A stretch of 64,000 bases of DNA from assembly GCA_034440635.1 (NCBI GenBank), contig JAOTON010001033.1, forward strand, positions 310,001-374,000, written 5' to 3'. The notes beneath the pieces were generated by a model that saw nothing but the letters and a program-made list of their open reading frames with translations, searched no databases and was not told the DNA's origin. The translations under genes and the position numbers were made by a program. Positions 1 to 10,486 of this stretch are shown piece after piece (the stretch's first letter is position 1; each line of letters begins with the position of its first letter). Source of the stretch: Lepas anatifera. Taxonomy: Eukaryota > Arthropoda > Thecostraca > Lepadidae.

Positions 1-488
1 TCAATTTGTTGACGCTGAGCCTGGTCAGATGCGTGGATTCCTGAGGCTCTGACGGCCAGACATTCATCACGGCTCCCATGCCCTCTCACTGTGCGCAAAC
101 ACCTCCGGCCGATCACAACCCTGAGCCGCCCGTCATGCCACTGTTTCCAGCTCTGTCCGATGGTTTCGTGGCACATTGCCCAGTTCACGTTGCATCGGCT
201 CAGAATACTCGGTCAATCCTATACCAGCAGGTTAATTAGTACATCACTGCGATAGCCAGTCTAATTGTAACAGCGATGAGCAGGTAAACATTACATCTTT
301 TGTGAACTGTTGATAATGCTCAGACACATTTTTTAGAGGCCTTAGATGATGTCCGCCGTGGGTGTGGGTCGAGGGTGAACTTACAATCTTGAAATTTTCA
401 CATCGGTTGCAAAGCTTGATATCCAGAAAACCGTAGATTGTTTTTGAACGTGACTGATTTTGATTTATTTATATGCCGCCATCTTTTG
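1..488. other. Paxillin intron, no gene seen
   Basis: I see no exon, RNA gene or clear repeat in this stretch. It lies upstream of the paxillin LIM exon on the same strand and is presumably intronic. The minisatellite that follows starts near 489. Confidence 0.4.
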
Positions 489-1010
489 TTACGGGTGTCT
501 GACGCCTGTACCGCCAACTCTCGGCACGGAAATCTGACAGCTGTGCCGTCGTCTGTCGGTTCGGGAATATGACGTCTGTGTCGTCTGTCGGTTTGGGAAA
601 TTGATTTTTGTGCCCTCTCTTGGTTCGGGAGTCTGACTTTGTACGGTCTCTCGGTCGGGGAGTCTGACGCCTGTACCGTCTCTAGGTCGGGGAGTCTGAC
701 GTCTGTGCCGTCTCTCGGTTCGGGGAAGTCTGACGTGTGCACGGTTCGGGAGTCTGACGTGTGCGCGGTTCGGGAGTCTGACGTCTGTGCCGTCCCTCGG
801 TTCGGGGGAGTCTGACGTGTGCACGGTTCGGGAGTCTGACGTGTGCGCGGTTGGGGAGTCTGACGTCTGTGCCGTTCTCGGTTCGGGAGTCTGACGTGTG
901 CGCGGTTGGGGAGTCTGACGTCTGTGCCGTCTCTCGGTTCGGGGAGTCTGACGTGTGCGCGGTTGGGGAGTCTGACGTGTGCGCGGTTGGGGAGTCTGAC
1001 GTCTGTGCGG
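489..1010. repeat. Minisatellite, mixed 23- and 32-34-bp units, abutting a 3' splice site
   Basis: Units built on GGGAGTCTGACGTCTGTGCC and a shorter form GGGAGTCTGACGTGTGCGCGG alternate without spacers. The last unit ends only a few bases before the acceptor of the paxillin exon at 1018, so the array occupies the place where a polypyrimidine tract would normally lie. Open frames read across it are compositional artefacts. Confidence 0.9.
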
Positions 1011-1017
1011 CCGGCAG

Positions 1018-1138
1018 GACTGTCAGCGGCCGTTCGAGAACGGCTCCTTCTACGACCACGAGGACCAGCCGTACTGTGAGACCCACTACCACGCCAAGCG
1101 GGGCTCCCTCTGCGCCAGCTGCCACAAACCCATCACAG
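1018..1138 (+). CDS. PXN: Paxillin, penultimate coding exon (end of LIM3, start of LIM4)
   Basis: Paxillin is a cytoplasmic focal-adhesion adaptor that links integrin signalling to the actin cytoskeleton; its C-terminal half is four LIM zinc-binding domains. This exon encodes about 40 residues beginning [20 protein letters not shown] and ending [10 protein letters not shown]. It carries the last zinc ligands of LIM3 (YCETHYH) and the first pair of LIM4 (CASC). It follows an AG acceptor at 1016-1017 and ends before a GTCAGT donor at 1139. It ends in phase 1, which fits the next exon. Minisatellites lie directly on both sides (489-1010 and 1147-1372). The match to animal paxillin LIM3/LIM4 is strong; leupaxin and Hic-5 are vertebrate paralogues with the same layout, but arthropods normally have only paxillin. 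Upstream exons are outside the window. Confidence 0.9.
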
Positions 1139-1146
1139 GTCAGTCG

Positions 1147-1372
1147 GGCTCACCGGCACCCGCCGGACCCACAGGGGCCCGCTTCCCGCGGGACCCACAG
1201 GGGCCCACTGCCCGCGGAACCCACAGGGGCCCGCTTCCCGCCGGACCCACAGGGGCCCGCTTCCCGCCGGACCCACAGGGGCCCACTTCCCGCCGGACCC
1301 ACAGGGGCCCACTTCCCACGGGACCCACAGGGGCCCACTTCCCGCCGGACCCACAGGGGCCCGCTGTCTGCT
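1147..1372. repeat. Minisatellite, 26-bp unit, directly after a 5' splice site
   Basis: About nine units of CCCACAGGGGCCCGCTTCCC plus six bases. The array starts within about ten bases of the paxillin donor at 1139. Open frames on both strands follow the unit and are not genes. Confidence 0.92.
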
Positions 1373-1955
1373 GAGCTCACCCGGGCCCGCTGTCTGGCAA
1401 AACCGAGTGAATTGCTTTGATTTCTGATGTAGGAAAGACGGAAATAGAAATTCTAGCTCAGGCAGAGACACTGGTACCAGGAAATTCGGGGCGAGTCTCC
1501 TGCTTTGGAAAAGTGGGGCCGCATCCCCTCCGCTGTTGGCTTACCTAAGCGATATTTACATTGAAATCGGTGAAAAGGTGGTGTCAGCTTTGCGGAAGCG
1601 CAGCGCTACCCCGTGCGCGGGAACACATAGAAAGTGGACATTGGTCTGCATCGCTTGGCACGCCGCCTCCCCTCCCCGCTGTAAGTGTGGCGTGCCGCCC
1701 CTACGTTGAAAGCTCTATGGGGTGAAAGCATTGTCTTGTCCTACATCTTCCTAAATATTATCCTACATGATTATATTTCGAAGGATCAAAGATGACCATT
1801 AATAAGTCTTAAATTGAAAAAAATATATGAGAAAGGTGGAAGTGAGAAATCTGCTGAGACTTGCTAGCTTGCTGATTGTACGACAGTGCATCAAGAAGTA
1901 GCATCAGCTACAGCAGTTATTTGACCGGCGCATTGATGTTCCTGTGCCCCGGCAG
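1373..1955 (+). other. Rest of the last paxillin intron
   Basis: Between the 26-bp array and the final paxillin exon I see ordinary non-coding sequence, ending in the acceptor CCCCGGCAG at 1947-1955. The whole intron is 1139-1955 (817 bp). No RNA gene or mobile element was recognised in it. Confidence 0.6.
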
Positions 1956-2101
1956 GTCGCTGTGTGACGGCAATGTTCAAAAAGTTCCATCCGGAGCACT
2001 TCTCCTGCTCATTCTGCCTCAAACAACTCAACAAAGGCACCTTCAAAGAACAGGAAGACAAGCCGTACTGTCACCAGTGTTTCGACAAGCTGTTCGGGTG
2101 A
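1956..2101 (+). CDS. PXN: Paxillin, last coding exon (rest of LIM4, stop)
   Basis: Together with the split glycine codon this exon reads [16 protein letters not shown] and runs on to KLFG followed by TGA at 2099-2101. Zinc ligands of LIM4 are visible in order: CxxC from the previous exon, HPEH, CSFC, and CHQC. The spacing fits the LIM consensus, and the ending closely resembles paxillin C-termini, which finish shortly after the last CxxC. The acceptor is CCCCGGCAG. Phase agrees with the upstream exon, so the two make an intact reading frame. Unlike the other exons in this window, it has no minisatellite next to it. The gene points towards the CASP gene, which is transcribed from the opposite strand. 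Confidence 0.92.
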
Positions 2102-4315
2102 GCGGTGGCGCCGTCTCGCGGACGGCGCGAAGCAGCGGCGAAGGTGGCGCTGCGATCGCGACCACTCGCGGGCTAACAGACGGCCAGACGCCACACCGTT
2201 AGCCACGCTTCCAAGAGCATGGTGCTGCTGCTGTAGCCGACTGGTGGTTGTTGTTCTCAGCGTCCTGCACTTGTCTGGCTTTAACTGAGTCTATACTGTG
2301 GCGGCCGTGCCCGGCCGGTCAGCCCGTCTGCCTCCGCAGACGGCCAACGCGGCACCACGCACAGTGCTGCCACCACGTGCCGACCTGTGGCCAGCGTCCG
2401 CCTCATGCTCAGAGCGCGTCACGCAGGCGGTCGGTGAGTGGTTGTATGCATTGCGTCCGTGTGCTGGCGTCCGTGTGCTGGCGACCGTGTGCTGGCGACC
2501 GTGTGGTCCGTGTGGGGATGCGCCGTTCTCCAGCCGGGCTGAACGTTCAGAGATAGTGATCACCTGGTGCGTCCTCTCCAATGTAGACTTTACCGAGGAT
2601 ACTAATGGGAAAGCACGGGGTCATGCGTATTATACCCACGGCAAGCTTTCTAGCTGTATAACAATTGCGCTGCATCCTCTAAAGTGCAGCGGCGTTGACT
2701 TCATAGCCTTCAGATAATGCAGTCTGTGTGTTGGGAGTATGTCTGGCGCTGATTTGACGTCTACTTATTTATTTGCCGGCGACGTTTAAATGTACGGGAG
2801 CGGCAGTTGTGGAGATTATGATGTGGCGTCAGTGACTGCTGAGACTTGAGCGTCGCCGGCCCGTTGATAAGGTCTAACATGTGACCATTCATGCTCACTG
2901 GTATAATCATTCGCATAGCCCTGGTTTCCTCCAAATGTCCGGCTTGAAGTGCCATGAGTGATAGCCGCCCGCCGAGTCCTGAGTGCTTCTGGCGCGGGAT
3001 CGCACGCAGCGGGCTGTGCTGGAGCTGGGCGCCTCAGCGGCGGGCTCACGGAAGCCGGCAACCCCGCCAAAGCCTGGAATCAGCGTCAGTGGAAGTCGCC
3101 GGTGACGTGGTGCGCTGGAGGCTCTCTGCGGGGAGCTGAGGATCGACAGCGACCCCGAGTGCTGGCACCGTCTGCTGGTTTGGGGCGGGCGGCTGTCTGG
3201 CGGGACACTGATATTGCGTTAGGAAGGTGATATTAATCTAGCAGTTGTGTAAGAGCCTACTGTAGCAGCCCAGGAAACTGGCTTCTCCCCCTTGCTATAA
3301 TTTACAATACACAGTCATTTCAGATATAAGCGTGGCGTTTTACAGACCCGATACTGTGGTAGAACATCACTCTTCAAGTAGTTTTCTTAACTGACTACCA
3401 CGTCAGAAAATGGCGAAAACATTCCCTCGAGTATGTGTATTTTCAAAATATTACATTCCCATTATAAATAATACGTGCATTAGCAGAAGATAACTTCGCA
3501 CCATCATGATAAAGAGCTTTGCTCAAGGCCATAATACCGGAATACTCAAAATGTCTGTTAACCACCTTGGATCATTGAATGGATCCACAACTGTGACCAA
3601 CAAACAACTGTGAAACAAGTGTGACCAAGGACCTGCTTGGATGAACAAGCGTAAGACAGAAACAAAATCTTCAGCATTCAGGGAACAGTTCTCAGGGAAG
3701 GCCAATATGACAAAAAAATGCATCGAGCTTTGAAGACTGAACACAGGACGCCCACAGTGTATCGCTATGCAGCCATGGAGGGCGTTGGAACGATGTTCTA
3801 ACTGCAGAGGCTGGCCTGCACAGTCTGTACGATTGACCTTGTTTTCAAGGTAGCAATGTCAACAATTTAGCCAACCACTTAAAGTAAATTATAAAGGTGT
3901 TTCAGAACCAGGAATATCCTAAACCGTGGATTGGGTACAAAATTACCAACATCGTGAAAACAGCACATCACTTGAAGAAAATCGGCCGCTTGGAGGCACC
4001 ACATGTCCTAAACCGCCTCGCTGTTTGTATGCCTACATGTACACTTCCTGCCTGTGAGAGTGGGGTGCGGTCGCCACTTGCCCAACCCACCTGCCACGTC
4101 ATTCAATAACATGTAGAGAAAGCATCAACAAAATAATTTTTCTCAAGTATAATAACTATGAGGAATACGGCGGATAAATATAGTTATCTCGGCTATTTCG
4201 GTGAGATGTTGCGGACCGAACAAAGGGGTTTCACGGACACATTGGAATCAAGTTGGCCAAATTTGACTGCGTGAACAATCGCCATTTCAGGCATGGATGA
4301 CCATAAGCTGTTGGG
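2102..4315. other. Paxillin 3' UTR and intergenic DNA
   Basis: No further exon is supported. It presumably begins with the paxillin 3' UTR; I did not find a polyadenylation signal I would defend. A short run of GTGTGCTGGCGACC units lies at about 2455-2515. A block of about 30 bases containing TTTGTATGCCTACATGTACA near 4014-4046 recurs near 5680-5712, which suggests an old repeat copy at both sites. Confidence 0.4.
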
Positions 4316-5160
4316 AGGCGCACGTCACATACATGCACTCTTCAGCAGAGAGAACATGTACATACATAACACGTCACATACATGCACTCTTCAGCAGAGA
4401 GAACATGCAAATAACACGTAACTATATGCACTCTTCAGCAGAGAGAACATGCAAATAACACGTCACACAGGGGCGGACGCAGACCCGAGTTTTGGGGGAC
4501 AAACCCATGTCTGCCTCTCCTCCTGGGGGGAGGGAGTGGGAACGAAAATTTTTTGCTCTACAGACCTAGTGTAAATACCTTTTTCAGTGCTCGACACACC
4601 TAGTATAAGCTACTTCTCCAAGTGCAGGATCGCTCTCGGGGGGGGGATAGAGGGCGGGAGCGAATATTTTTTGGTCTACAGAACTAGTGAAAACACCTTT
4701 TTTCCCAAATTTATCCGGCGTTTGGGGGGCAAAGGATAGTTTGGCACCCCCTCCAGCGCTTTGGGGGGCATGGCCGGAATGTCCCCCCCTGCGTCCGCCA
4801 ATGACGTCACATACAGGTACTCTTCAGCAGAGAGAATATGTAAATAACACGTCATATACAGGCACTCTTCAACAGAGAGAACATGTACATAACACGTCAC
4901 ATACAGGCACTCTTTAGCAGAGAGAACATGTACATAACACGTTACATACAGGCGCTCTTCAGCAGAGAGAACATGCGTATAACACGTCGCATACAGGCAC
5001 TCTTCAGCAGAGAGAACTTGTACATAACACGTCACATACAGGGGCTCTTAAGCAGAGAGAACTTTTACATAACACGTCACATACCGGCGCTCTTCAGCAG
5101 AGAGAACATGCATATAACACGTCACATACAGGCGCTCTTCAGCATAGAGCAGATACATAG
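4316..5160. repeat. Minisatellite, 45-bp unit, interrupted by a MITE
   Basis: Roughly eleven units of the form CACGTCACATACAGGCACTC then TTCAGCAGAGAGAACATGTA and five more bases. The period is divisible by three, so open frames with a 15-residue repeat appear on both strands; these are not supported as genes. The array is split by the element at 4468-4803, and the target duplication lies inside a unit. Confidence 0.92.
4468..4803. mobile_element. hAT-type MITE with 8-bp target duplication
   Basis: Ends are CAGGGGCGGACGCAG and CTGCGTCCGCCAATG, inverted repeats matching at about 13 of 15 bases. The direct repeat ACGTCACA flanks it at 4460-4467 and 4804-4811. An 8-bp duplication and CAGTGGCGGA-like ends are typical of non-autonomous hAT elements. 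It has no coding capacity. A related decayed copy lies at about 30745-30960, next to a hAT transposase fragment. Confidence 0.85.
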
Positions 5161-5724
5161 CCCAATTTATGAGTAACGGCCATCCTCGTCATCGCTGTCT
5201 GGCTGCCGCAGTCGGTCAGCCCGCGCGGGCGGCTCGACCCCGGACGCTCTGTAGAGATCCGCCAGGTGTCGCGGGCTCGGGTCCACCCAACGGCAGGACT
5301 TGGCGCCGTTGCATTTTCGCATAGATGTTGGCATGCCATTAAGCCCCAGGAGAAAAGTCATCACTATTCGTGATTGCGCAGAGATATTCGTGGTTTACTG
5401 ACAGTTTTGCACCGACTCACACGTATTTACAGATGATTCCTAGATATTTATAGCTAAATCGCCGATGTTTGTGTTTTACATGGGAGAGGGGTGCTTACTA
5501 CAGCTCACACAGACCAATGCCACTAAATCAACGCATTCGCGCCCCTCGATACAACACACGAAGCAACGGCTCTCCGTGGTTAAGGAGGCTGCCCCCTTGC
5601 TGTGTACGCGCGCTGGTGTCCGCCGTACTCGGTTTCGCCACGACACGGGGTACGGTCAATTCTGGAACGCCGCAGCCTCGATGTTTGTATGCCTACATGT
5701 ACACTTCTCACCGGCCAACAGCCG
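5161..5724. other. Intergenic, nothing recognised
   Basis: No exon or mobile element is supported here, apart from the second copy of the short shared block at about 5680-5712. Confidence 0.4.
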
Positions 5725-6712
5725 ACCCAGGCAGACGACCTCGTCTGGTGAGTCCAGGTCCGGCAGACAACCTCGTCCGGCCAGTCCGCCGGTGACAGCA
5801 GCGGGTCCGGCAGACGACCTCGTTCGGCGAGTCCGCTGGTAACAGCAGCGGGTCCGGCAGACGACCTCGTTCGGCGAGTCCGCTGGTAACGCAGCGGGTC
5901 CGGCAGACGACCTCGTTCGGCGGTCCGCTGGTAACAGCAGCGGGTCCGCGACGACCTTGTCGGCGAGTCCGCCGGTGACGCGCGGGTCCGGCAGACGACC
6001 TCGTCCGGCGAGTCCGCTGGTAACAGCGCGGTCCGGCAGACGACCTCGTGGCGAGTCCGCCGGTGACAGAGCGGGTCCGGCAGACGACCTCGTCCGGCGA
6101 GTCCGCTGGTAACAGCAGCGGGTCCGGCAGACGACCTCGTCCGGCGAGTCCGCTGGTGACAGCAGCGGGTCCGGCAGACGACCTCGTCCGGCGAGTCCGC
6201 TGGTGACAGCAGCGGGTCCGGCAGACGACCTCGTCCGGCGAGTCCGCTGGTGACAGCAGCGGGTCCGACAGACGACCTCGTCCGGCGAGTCCGCTGGTGA
6301 CAGCAGCGGGTCCGGCAGACGACCTCGTCCGGCGAGTCCGCTGGTGACAGCAGCGGGTCCGACAGACGACCTCGTCCGGCGAGTCCGCTGGTGACAGCAG
6401 CGGGTCCTGCAGACGACCTCGTCCGGCGAGTCCGCTGGTGACAGCAGCGGGTCCTGCAGACGACCTCGTCCGGCGAGTCCGCTGGTGACAGCAGCGGGTC
6501 CGGCAGACGACCTCGTCCGGCGAGTCCGCTGGTGACAGCAGCGGGTCCGGCAGACGACCTCGTCCGGCGAGTCCGCTGGTGACAGCAGCGGGTCCGACAG
6601 ACGACCTCGTCCGGCGAGTCCGCTGGTGACAGCAGCGGGTCCTGCAGACGACCTCGTCCGGCGAGTCCGCTGGTGACAGCAGCGGGTCCGGCAGACGACC
6701 TCGTCTGGCGGG
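5725..6712. repeat. Minisatellite, 47-bp unit, just downstream of the CASP stop
   Basis: About twenty-one units of GGTCCGGCAGACGACCTCGT then CCGGCGAGTCCGCTGGTGAC and seven more bases. The period of 47 is not divisible by three, so three units make a 141-bp (47-residue) super-repeat and all frames look open. The array starts about 40 bases past the CASP stop codon at 6754, on the minus strand, so it is probably in the 3' UTR or just beyond. Units at 5800-6060 have small deletions; the rest are nearly identical. Confidence 0.93.
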
Positions 6713-6753
6713 TCCGCCGGCGCGGGAGCGGCGCCCGCACAGACAGCAGTGCC

Positions 6754-6820
6754 TCAGAAGTGGCCCTCCTCGCCGTGGATTTTCATCATGTGTTCAGCGT
6801 ACCTGTCGGCCAGCACCGCC
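6754..6820 (-). CDS. CASP: CASP golgin, last coding exon (lumenal tail and stop)
   Basis: Read on the minus strand after an AG acceptor (CTCAG), this 67-bp exon completes an arginine codon and encodes AVLADRYAEHMMKIHGEEGH plus F, then TGA. It resembles the short tail after the membrane segment of CASP proteins, where a (K)FADHLHKFH-like motif is usual. Phase fits the upstream exon at 10487-10632. The intron between them (6821-10486) contains a LINE and a minisatellite. The assignment rests on similarity of a short peptide, the correct phase and the position, so it is good but less certain than the membrane exon. Confidence 0.72.
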
Positions 6821-7388
6821 CTGAGCTGTCAGATCAGCGCACATTTCGGCGCGGATCTAGCCAAATCCGCCACATCCTGAGACGTCTCTCCCGCGGTCAC
6901 AATGTGTTGTGACCATTCACCCAACAAGGTTTTCTTGAGCTACAGGATGACCCTGAGACTTCCCTGGGTGGACTTTTCCGGCTATCTCGAACCCCTTGAT
7001 AATCTTCATAAAGGCAATGACGCTCGGGACCTCACTGCGTACGTAAACAGTCACATAAGTAAACAGTCACATAACTTTGGCCTAAGCTAACGCCGTACAT
7101 TGGCTGGCCGTCTGCAATTTATCGGAAAGAAAAGTTATCGCGTTCCCTGAAACTCGGAGAAAAGGCTGCACATTGGCACCACTGTAAAAGTTTGGGTTTC
7201 ATGCTTCCCATATAAAAATCAAATACCTACCATTGAATGGGGTTCAAAATACATTAATCGGAGAAACACGTTTTCAACTTCGGTTTTAAAAGTAACACTA
7301 TACACGAACCACTCGGTACAAACTGTAAAAAGGAAACGGGAAAGCTGCGCCAAAGCAACCTGTCCCGGTCAAGTATGTTCGGTATGCC
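6821..7388 (-). other. CASP intron, no element recognised
   Basis: Non-coding sequence between the last CASP acceptor and the start of the 44-bp array. I see no RNA gene or transposon end. Confidence 0.4.
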
Positions 7389-7394
7389 GTGTCA

Positions 7395-7584
7395 GTGCCC
7401 CAGTGTCGAACACAGAGTAGAAGAGCAGGAAGGACACCGACCTGTCGGCGTCAGTCAGAGTTCAGTAAAGCAGGGAGGACACCAACCTACCGGCGCAGTC
7501 AGAGCCCAGTAGAGCAGGGAGGATACCGACCTGTCGGCGCAGTCAGAGTTCAGAAGAGCAGGGAGGACACAGACCTGTCGGCGC
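7395..7584. repeat. 44-bp minisatellite, part left of the LINE
   Basis: About four units of CAGTCAGAGTTCAGTAGAGC then AGGGAGGACACTGACCTGTC and GGCG. The same array continues at 10084-10490, so the LINE between them inserted into it. On the minus strand each unit contains GACTGCGCCGACAG followed by GT. Confidence 0.9.
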
Positions 7585-7590
7585 ACATTG

Positions 7591-8627
7591 CCTCCCACAT
7601 TTCCAAGCTGGTAGAGAGGTTGATCTCTGCCAGACTATCGATTGTGACATCAAGCAAAAGCCTAATATCCCCAGAACAAGTCGGCTTCAGCGAGGGACGA
7701 GGAGTGGAGGACAGCCTGGGTCGGCTGATCCAAGAAGTTCAAGAGGGGTGGCAGCGCCCTAAACCCGAGACCCCGTCGCCCCCGCCCAGACGGCACCATG
7801 GCGCAGAAGTTCCTTCTCTATAATAATTGTTGGGGTTTAACGACGCACCAACTGCCAGGGTCATACGGCGTCGCCAACTCTCACCCTGTTGGAAGGGATT
7901 TTGGGGATCAGATCGACTTATTCAGAGGCTCCACCGGGACTTGAACCCGGGACCGGTGGCTTAGAAGACAAGGGTGCTATCCACTAAGCCACCTCATCCC
8001 CGAAAGTTCCTTCTCCTCGCATACGACTTTTCCAGGGCGTATGATAAGGTTGACCACCGCCTGCTGCGGGCCAGATTACTCGAGCTCGGCGTCCCAGTTT
8101 GTATTGTTAACTGGTGCTGGCAGTTCCTGAGGGACCGACGCTGCAGGGTGGAAGTGAACGGTGTGTTAAGCGGCGAGAGGGTGTACAGAGCGGGTCTGCC
8201 CCAGGGCAGCGTTCTCTCCCCGCCCTTGTTTTTGTTATGGGCGGCCCCTCTCACCGCCACCCTCAAGTCTCTGGGCGTCCGACCGTTCTTTTTCACGGAC
8301 GACACTGCCACCCTCTGCTCAGGAAATACCATCGCCGAAGCCACAAAGAGAGCGCAAGGAGCAGCGGACTGCCTGCCTGGATGGGTGTGCAGGAATAAGA
8401 TGACGGTGGCGGGAAAGACCCAGCTCCTTGTCCTGTCGCAGAACGCCGGGGACTCCAACGGGTTCCACGTGAATGTGGCGGGCCAGACAGTCACCGCGGG
8501 CACCAGTCTGAAGCTGCTCGGAGTTACCTTCGACAGGCTCCTGCACTTTGGCCCCCATTCCCAACAGCTCAAGAAGCGCGTCCGCCCTCGGGCAGCCCAC
8601 CTGAGAAAACTCTCCGGAAGGTTCTGA
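7591..8627 (+). pseudogene. Reverse transcriptase of the LINE, broken
   Basis: The N-terminal RT part reads in one frame to about 7770, shifts frame, is cut by a SINE at 7819-8003, and continues as KFLLLAYDFSRAYDKV to a stop near 8627. Removing the SINE and one of its 12-bp flanking repeats rejoins the frame across LLLAYD. The catalytic box reads FTDD, so both aspartates are kept but the small residue before them is Thr. Downstream thumb sequence is in other frames. Confidence 0.85.
7819..8003 (-). mobile_element. tRNA-derived SINE, copy 1, inside the LINE
   Basis: On the minus strand it starts GGGGATGAGGTGGCTTAGTGG (A box TGGCTTAGTGG) and contains GGTTCAAGTCC (B box), a body with GTTGGCGACGCCGTATGACC, and a tail ending CGTTAAACCCCAACAATTAT. 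The 12-bp duplication AAGTTCCTTCTC flanks it at 7807-7818 and 8004-8015. It inserted into LINE RT sequence, so it is younger than the LINE copy. The tail resembles the GTTAAAC-ending domains found in several invertebrate SINEs. Confidence 0.93.
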
Positions 8628-9175
8628 GGCCTCGGCGAGCGCCAGCTGCGAGCCGTTGCCAACGATTATATCCGCGGGGCCCTAGAGCACGCGGCAGCAG
8701 CGTGGCTACCGGCCACGGCCCGAACCCACGTCCAGACCCTCGAGCGGGAAATGCGCGCGGCAGCCCGCATCATCACCGGCTTCCCAAGTTCCACGCCGTG
8801 CCATGCTGTCATGGCGGAGGCTGTCATCCTTCCAGTTCGCGCGCGTCAGAAAATTCTCGCGACCAGGATGCTCACCAAAGCGCACTCACTCCTGCCCGGG
8901 GACCCTCTTCGTGCGGTGGCTGAAACCACCCCCCCCTCCCGCGGTCGCGCCTGAAGAGGGTGACTGGCTGGCGGGAAATGGCACGGGAGGTGTGGAGAGA
9001 CCTCGGTGATGGCCCGCCCATCGAGCCACTCCTGCCGGAGCGCATCCCTCCCTGGTGCGTAGCGTGCCATGTCAACTTTAACCTCCGCCTGAGTGCACCC
9101 CTACCACCGGGCGCCCCGGACGACCACCACAAACGGACGGCATAACACCACCTCGCGCCCCTCCCCCAGTGCGCG

Positions 9176-9733
9176 ACGTGGGTCTGGACCGATGGCTCAG
9201 CCACCGCCGGTACAGTCAACGGAGGAGCTGGTACCCTCATCGTCTACCCAGATGACTCCCGCGAGGAGCTCCGAGAGGCCGCCGGAAGTCTCTGCTCCAG
9301 CTTCCGGGCGGAACTAGTGGCGCTACGCTCTGCCACGGCTCACCTGCTGGAGAACCCACACCACCGCAACGACCCTATCGTCATCTGCACCGATTCGCAA
9401 TCCTCCCTGGCTGCGCTGCAAGAGGGCCCTTCCGCGCAGCGGTCACTCCTGGGAATAGATATCTGGAAGGCCCTCTCCGCCCTGGCCAGTGCCAACAGCC
9501 CGGTATACCTTCAGTGGGTCCCCTCCCACTGCGGTATAGCCGGCAACGACGCGGCGGACAATATCGCCAAGGAGGCGGCGCTCCTCAGTCAAGACGGAGT
9601 GCATCTGGACCTCACGTCGGTCTACAGAGCCACGGCCCGCAGAGCCCGCTCCCAGACCATCCGGAGCTGGCCCTCCTGGCTGGTACGCCGACCTCATGCA
9701 GGGCCATACGCCGCGCCCATCTACCGTCCCTGA
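9176..9733 (+). pseudogene. RNase H domain of the LINE
   Basis: This continuous frame carries the four conserved acidic residues of RNase HI in WTDGSA, SFRAEL, CTDSQ and GNDAAD, as well as the VYLQWVPSHCGI strand typical of LINE RNase H domains. It lacks its own start codon and ends at a stop before the zinc knuckle, so it is part of a decayed polyprotein. Confidence 0.85.
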
Positions 9734-10083
9734 CCGCGCCACCGCAGTGGACGTCCACCAGATCCGGGCGGGCCACTGGTCGGGCTCCAAACAATACATG
9801 CACCGGATATGACGAGCACCCACTCCAAGCTGTGCCGGATGCAACCTCCTCTGCCCGGCGGCACGCTGCCTAGCGTGCGCTGAAGAAGCAGACACGCCGC
9901 GCCACGTGCTGCTGGCGTGCCCGGCGCTGATGGGGACCAGACTACGCCTGCTGGGGTCTATCTTCCCCAGCCGGGAGATGATCCGGGAGGATGACACGAT
10001 CCCGGCCCTCCTGGCCGCCCTCCGGACCCCACAGAGCCCTCGGGCTACGCCGAGATGATCCGGCCGGAGGGAACAACTACTGC

Positions 10084-10486
10084 TACTACTACCTGTCGGC
10101 GCAGTCAGAGTTCAGTAGAGCAAGGAGGACACTGACCTGTCGGCGCAGTCAGAGTTCAGTAAAGCAGGGAGGACACCGACCTGTCGGCACAGTCAGAGTT
10201 CAGTAAAGCAGGGAGGACACCAACCTGTCGGCGCAGTCAGAGTTTAGAAGAGCAGGGAGGACACTGACCTGTCGGCGCAGTCAGAGTTCAGTAGAGCAGG
10301 GAGGACACTGACCTGTCGGCGCAGTCAGAGTTCAGTAAAGCAGGGAGGACACCAACCTGTCGGCGCAGTCAGAGTTCAGAAGAGCAGGGAGGACACTGAC
10401 CTGTCGGCGCAGTCAGGCCCAGTAGAGCAGGGAGGACACTGACCTGTCGGCGCAGTCAGGCCCAGTAGAGCAGGGAGGACACTGAC
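10084..10486. repeat. 44-bp minisatellite built from a CASP exon end and its donor
   Basis: About ten units continue the array left of the LINE. On the minus strand each unit reads AACTCTGACTGCGCCGACAG followed by GTCAGTGTCC or a close variant. The CASP exon at 10487-10632 ends AACTCCGACTGCGCCGACAG and is followed by GTCAGTGTCC, so the unit carries about 20 bases of exon end plus its 5' splice site plus the start of the intron. The GT is kept in all units I checked. Confidence 0.93.

Larger units (their letters stand above)
7585..10083 (+). mobile_element. 5'-truncated non-LTR retrotransposon (Jockey/I group) with RT and RNase H
   Basis: The element begins abruptly inside a 44-bp minisatellite and already within reverse transcriptase, so the 5' part is missing. 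Reverse transcriptase motifs are visible: QVGFSEGRG (about 7677), LAYDFSRAYDKVDHRLL (8013-8070), GLPQGSVLSP (8194) and FTDDTATL in place of the usual Y/FADD (8290). RNase H follows at about 9176-9590 with WTDGSA, FRAELVALR, CTDSQSS and WVPSHCGIAGNDAADNIA; all catalytic acidic positions are present. A cysteine/histidine knuckle (CLACAEEADTPRHVLLAC) lies at 9865-9920. The 3' end is a TACTACTAC-like tail at about 10072-10083. Frameshifts and stops separate the domains and a SINE interrupts the RT, so it is dead. Clade is inferred from the RT, RNase H, CCHC order. Confidence 0.88.

Noticed and set aside
489..1471. Open frames up to 189 codons across the paxillin exon region
   Set aside because: They translate minisatellites; only the spliced 1018-1138 segment matches a protein family, in its own frame.
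2248..2717. Overlapping + strand frames of 102 and 139 codons downstream of paxillin
   Set aside because: No recognisable domain, GC-rich sequence, and no splice support; likely 3' UTR or intergenic.
5580..6740. 386-codon minus-strand open frame with a 47-residue repeat
   Set aside because: It is the 47-bp minisatellite read three units at a time; it lies beyond the CASP stop and has no non-repeat domain.
7994..8662. 222-codon minus-strand open frame opposite the LINE reverse transcriptase
   Set aside because: It is the antisense shadow of RT coding sequence and has no family resemblance.
9443..9997. 184-codon minus-strand open frame opposite the LINE RNase H
   Set aside because: Shadow of the RNase H frame, whose motifs are clear on the + strand.
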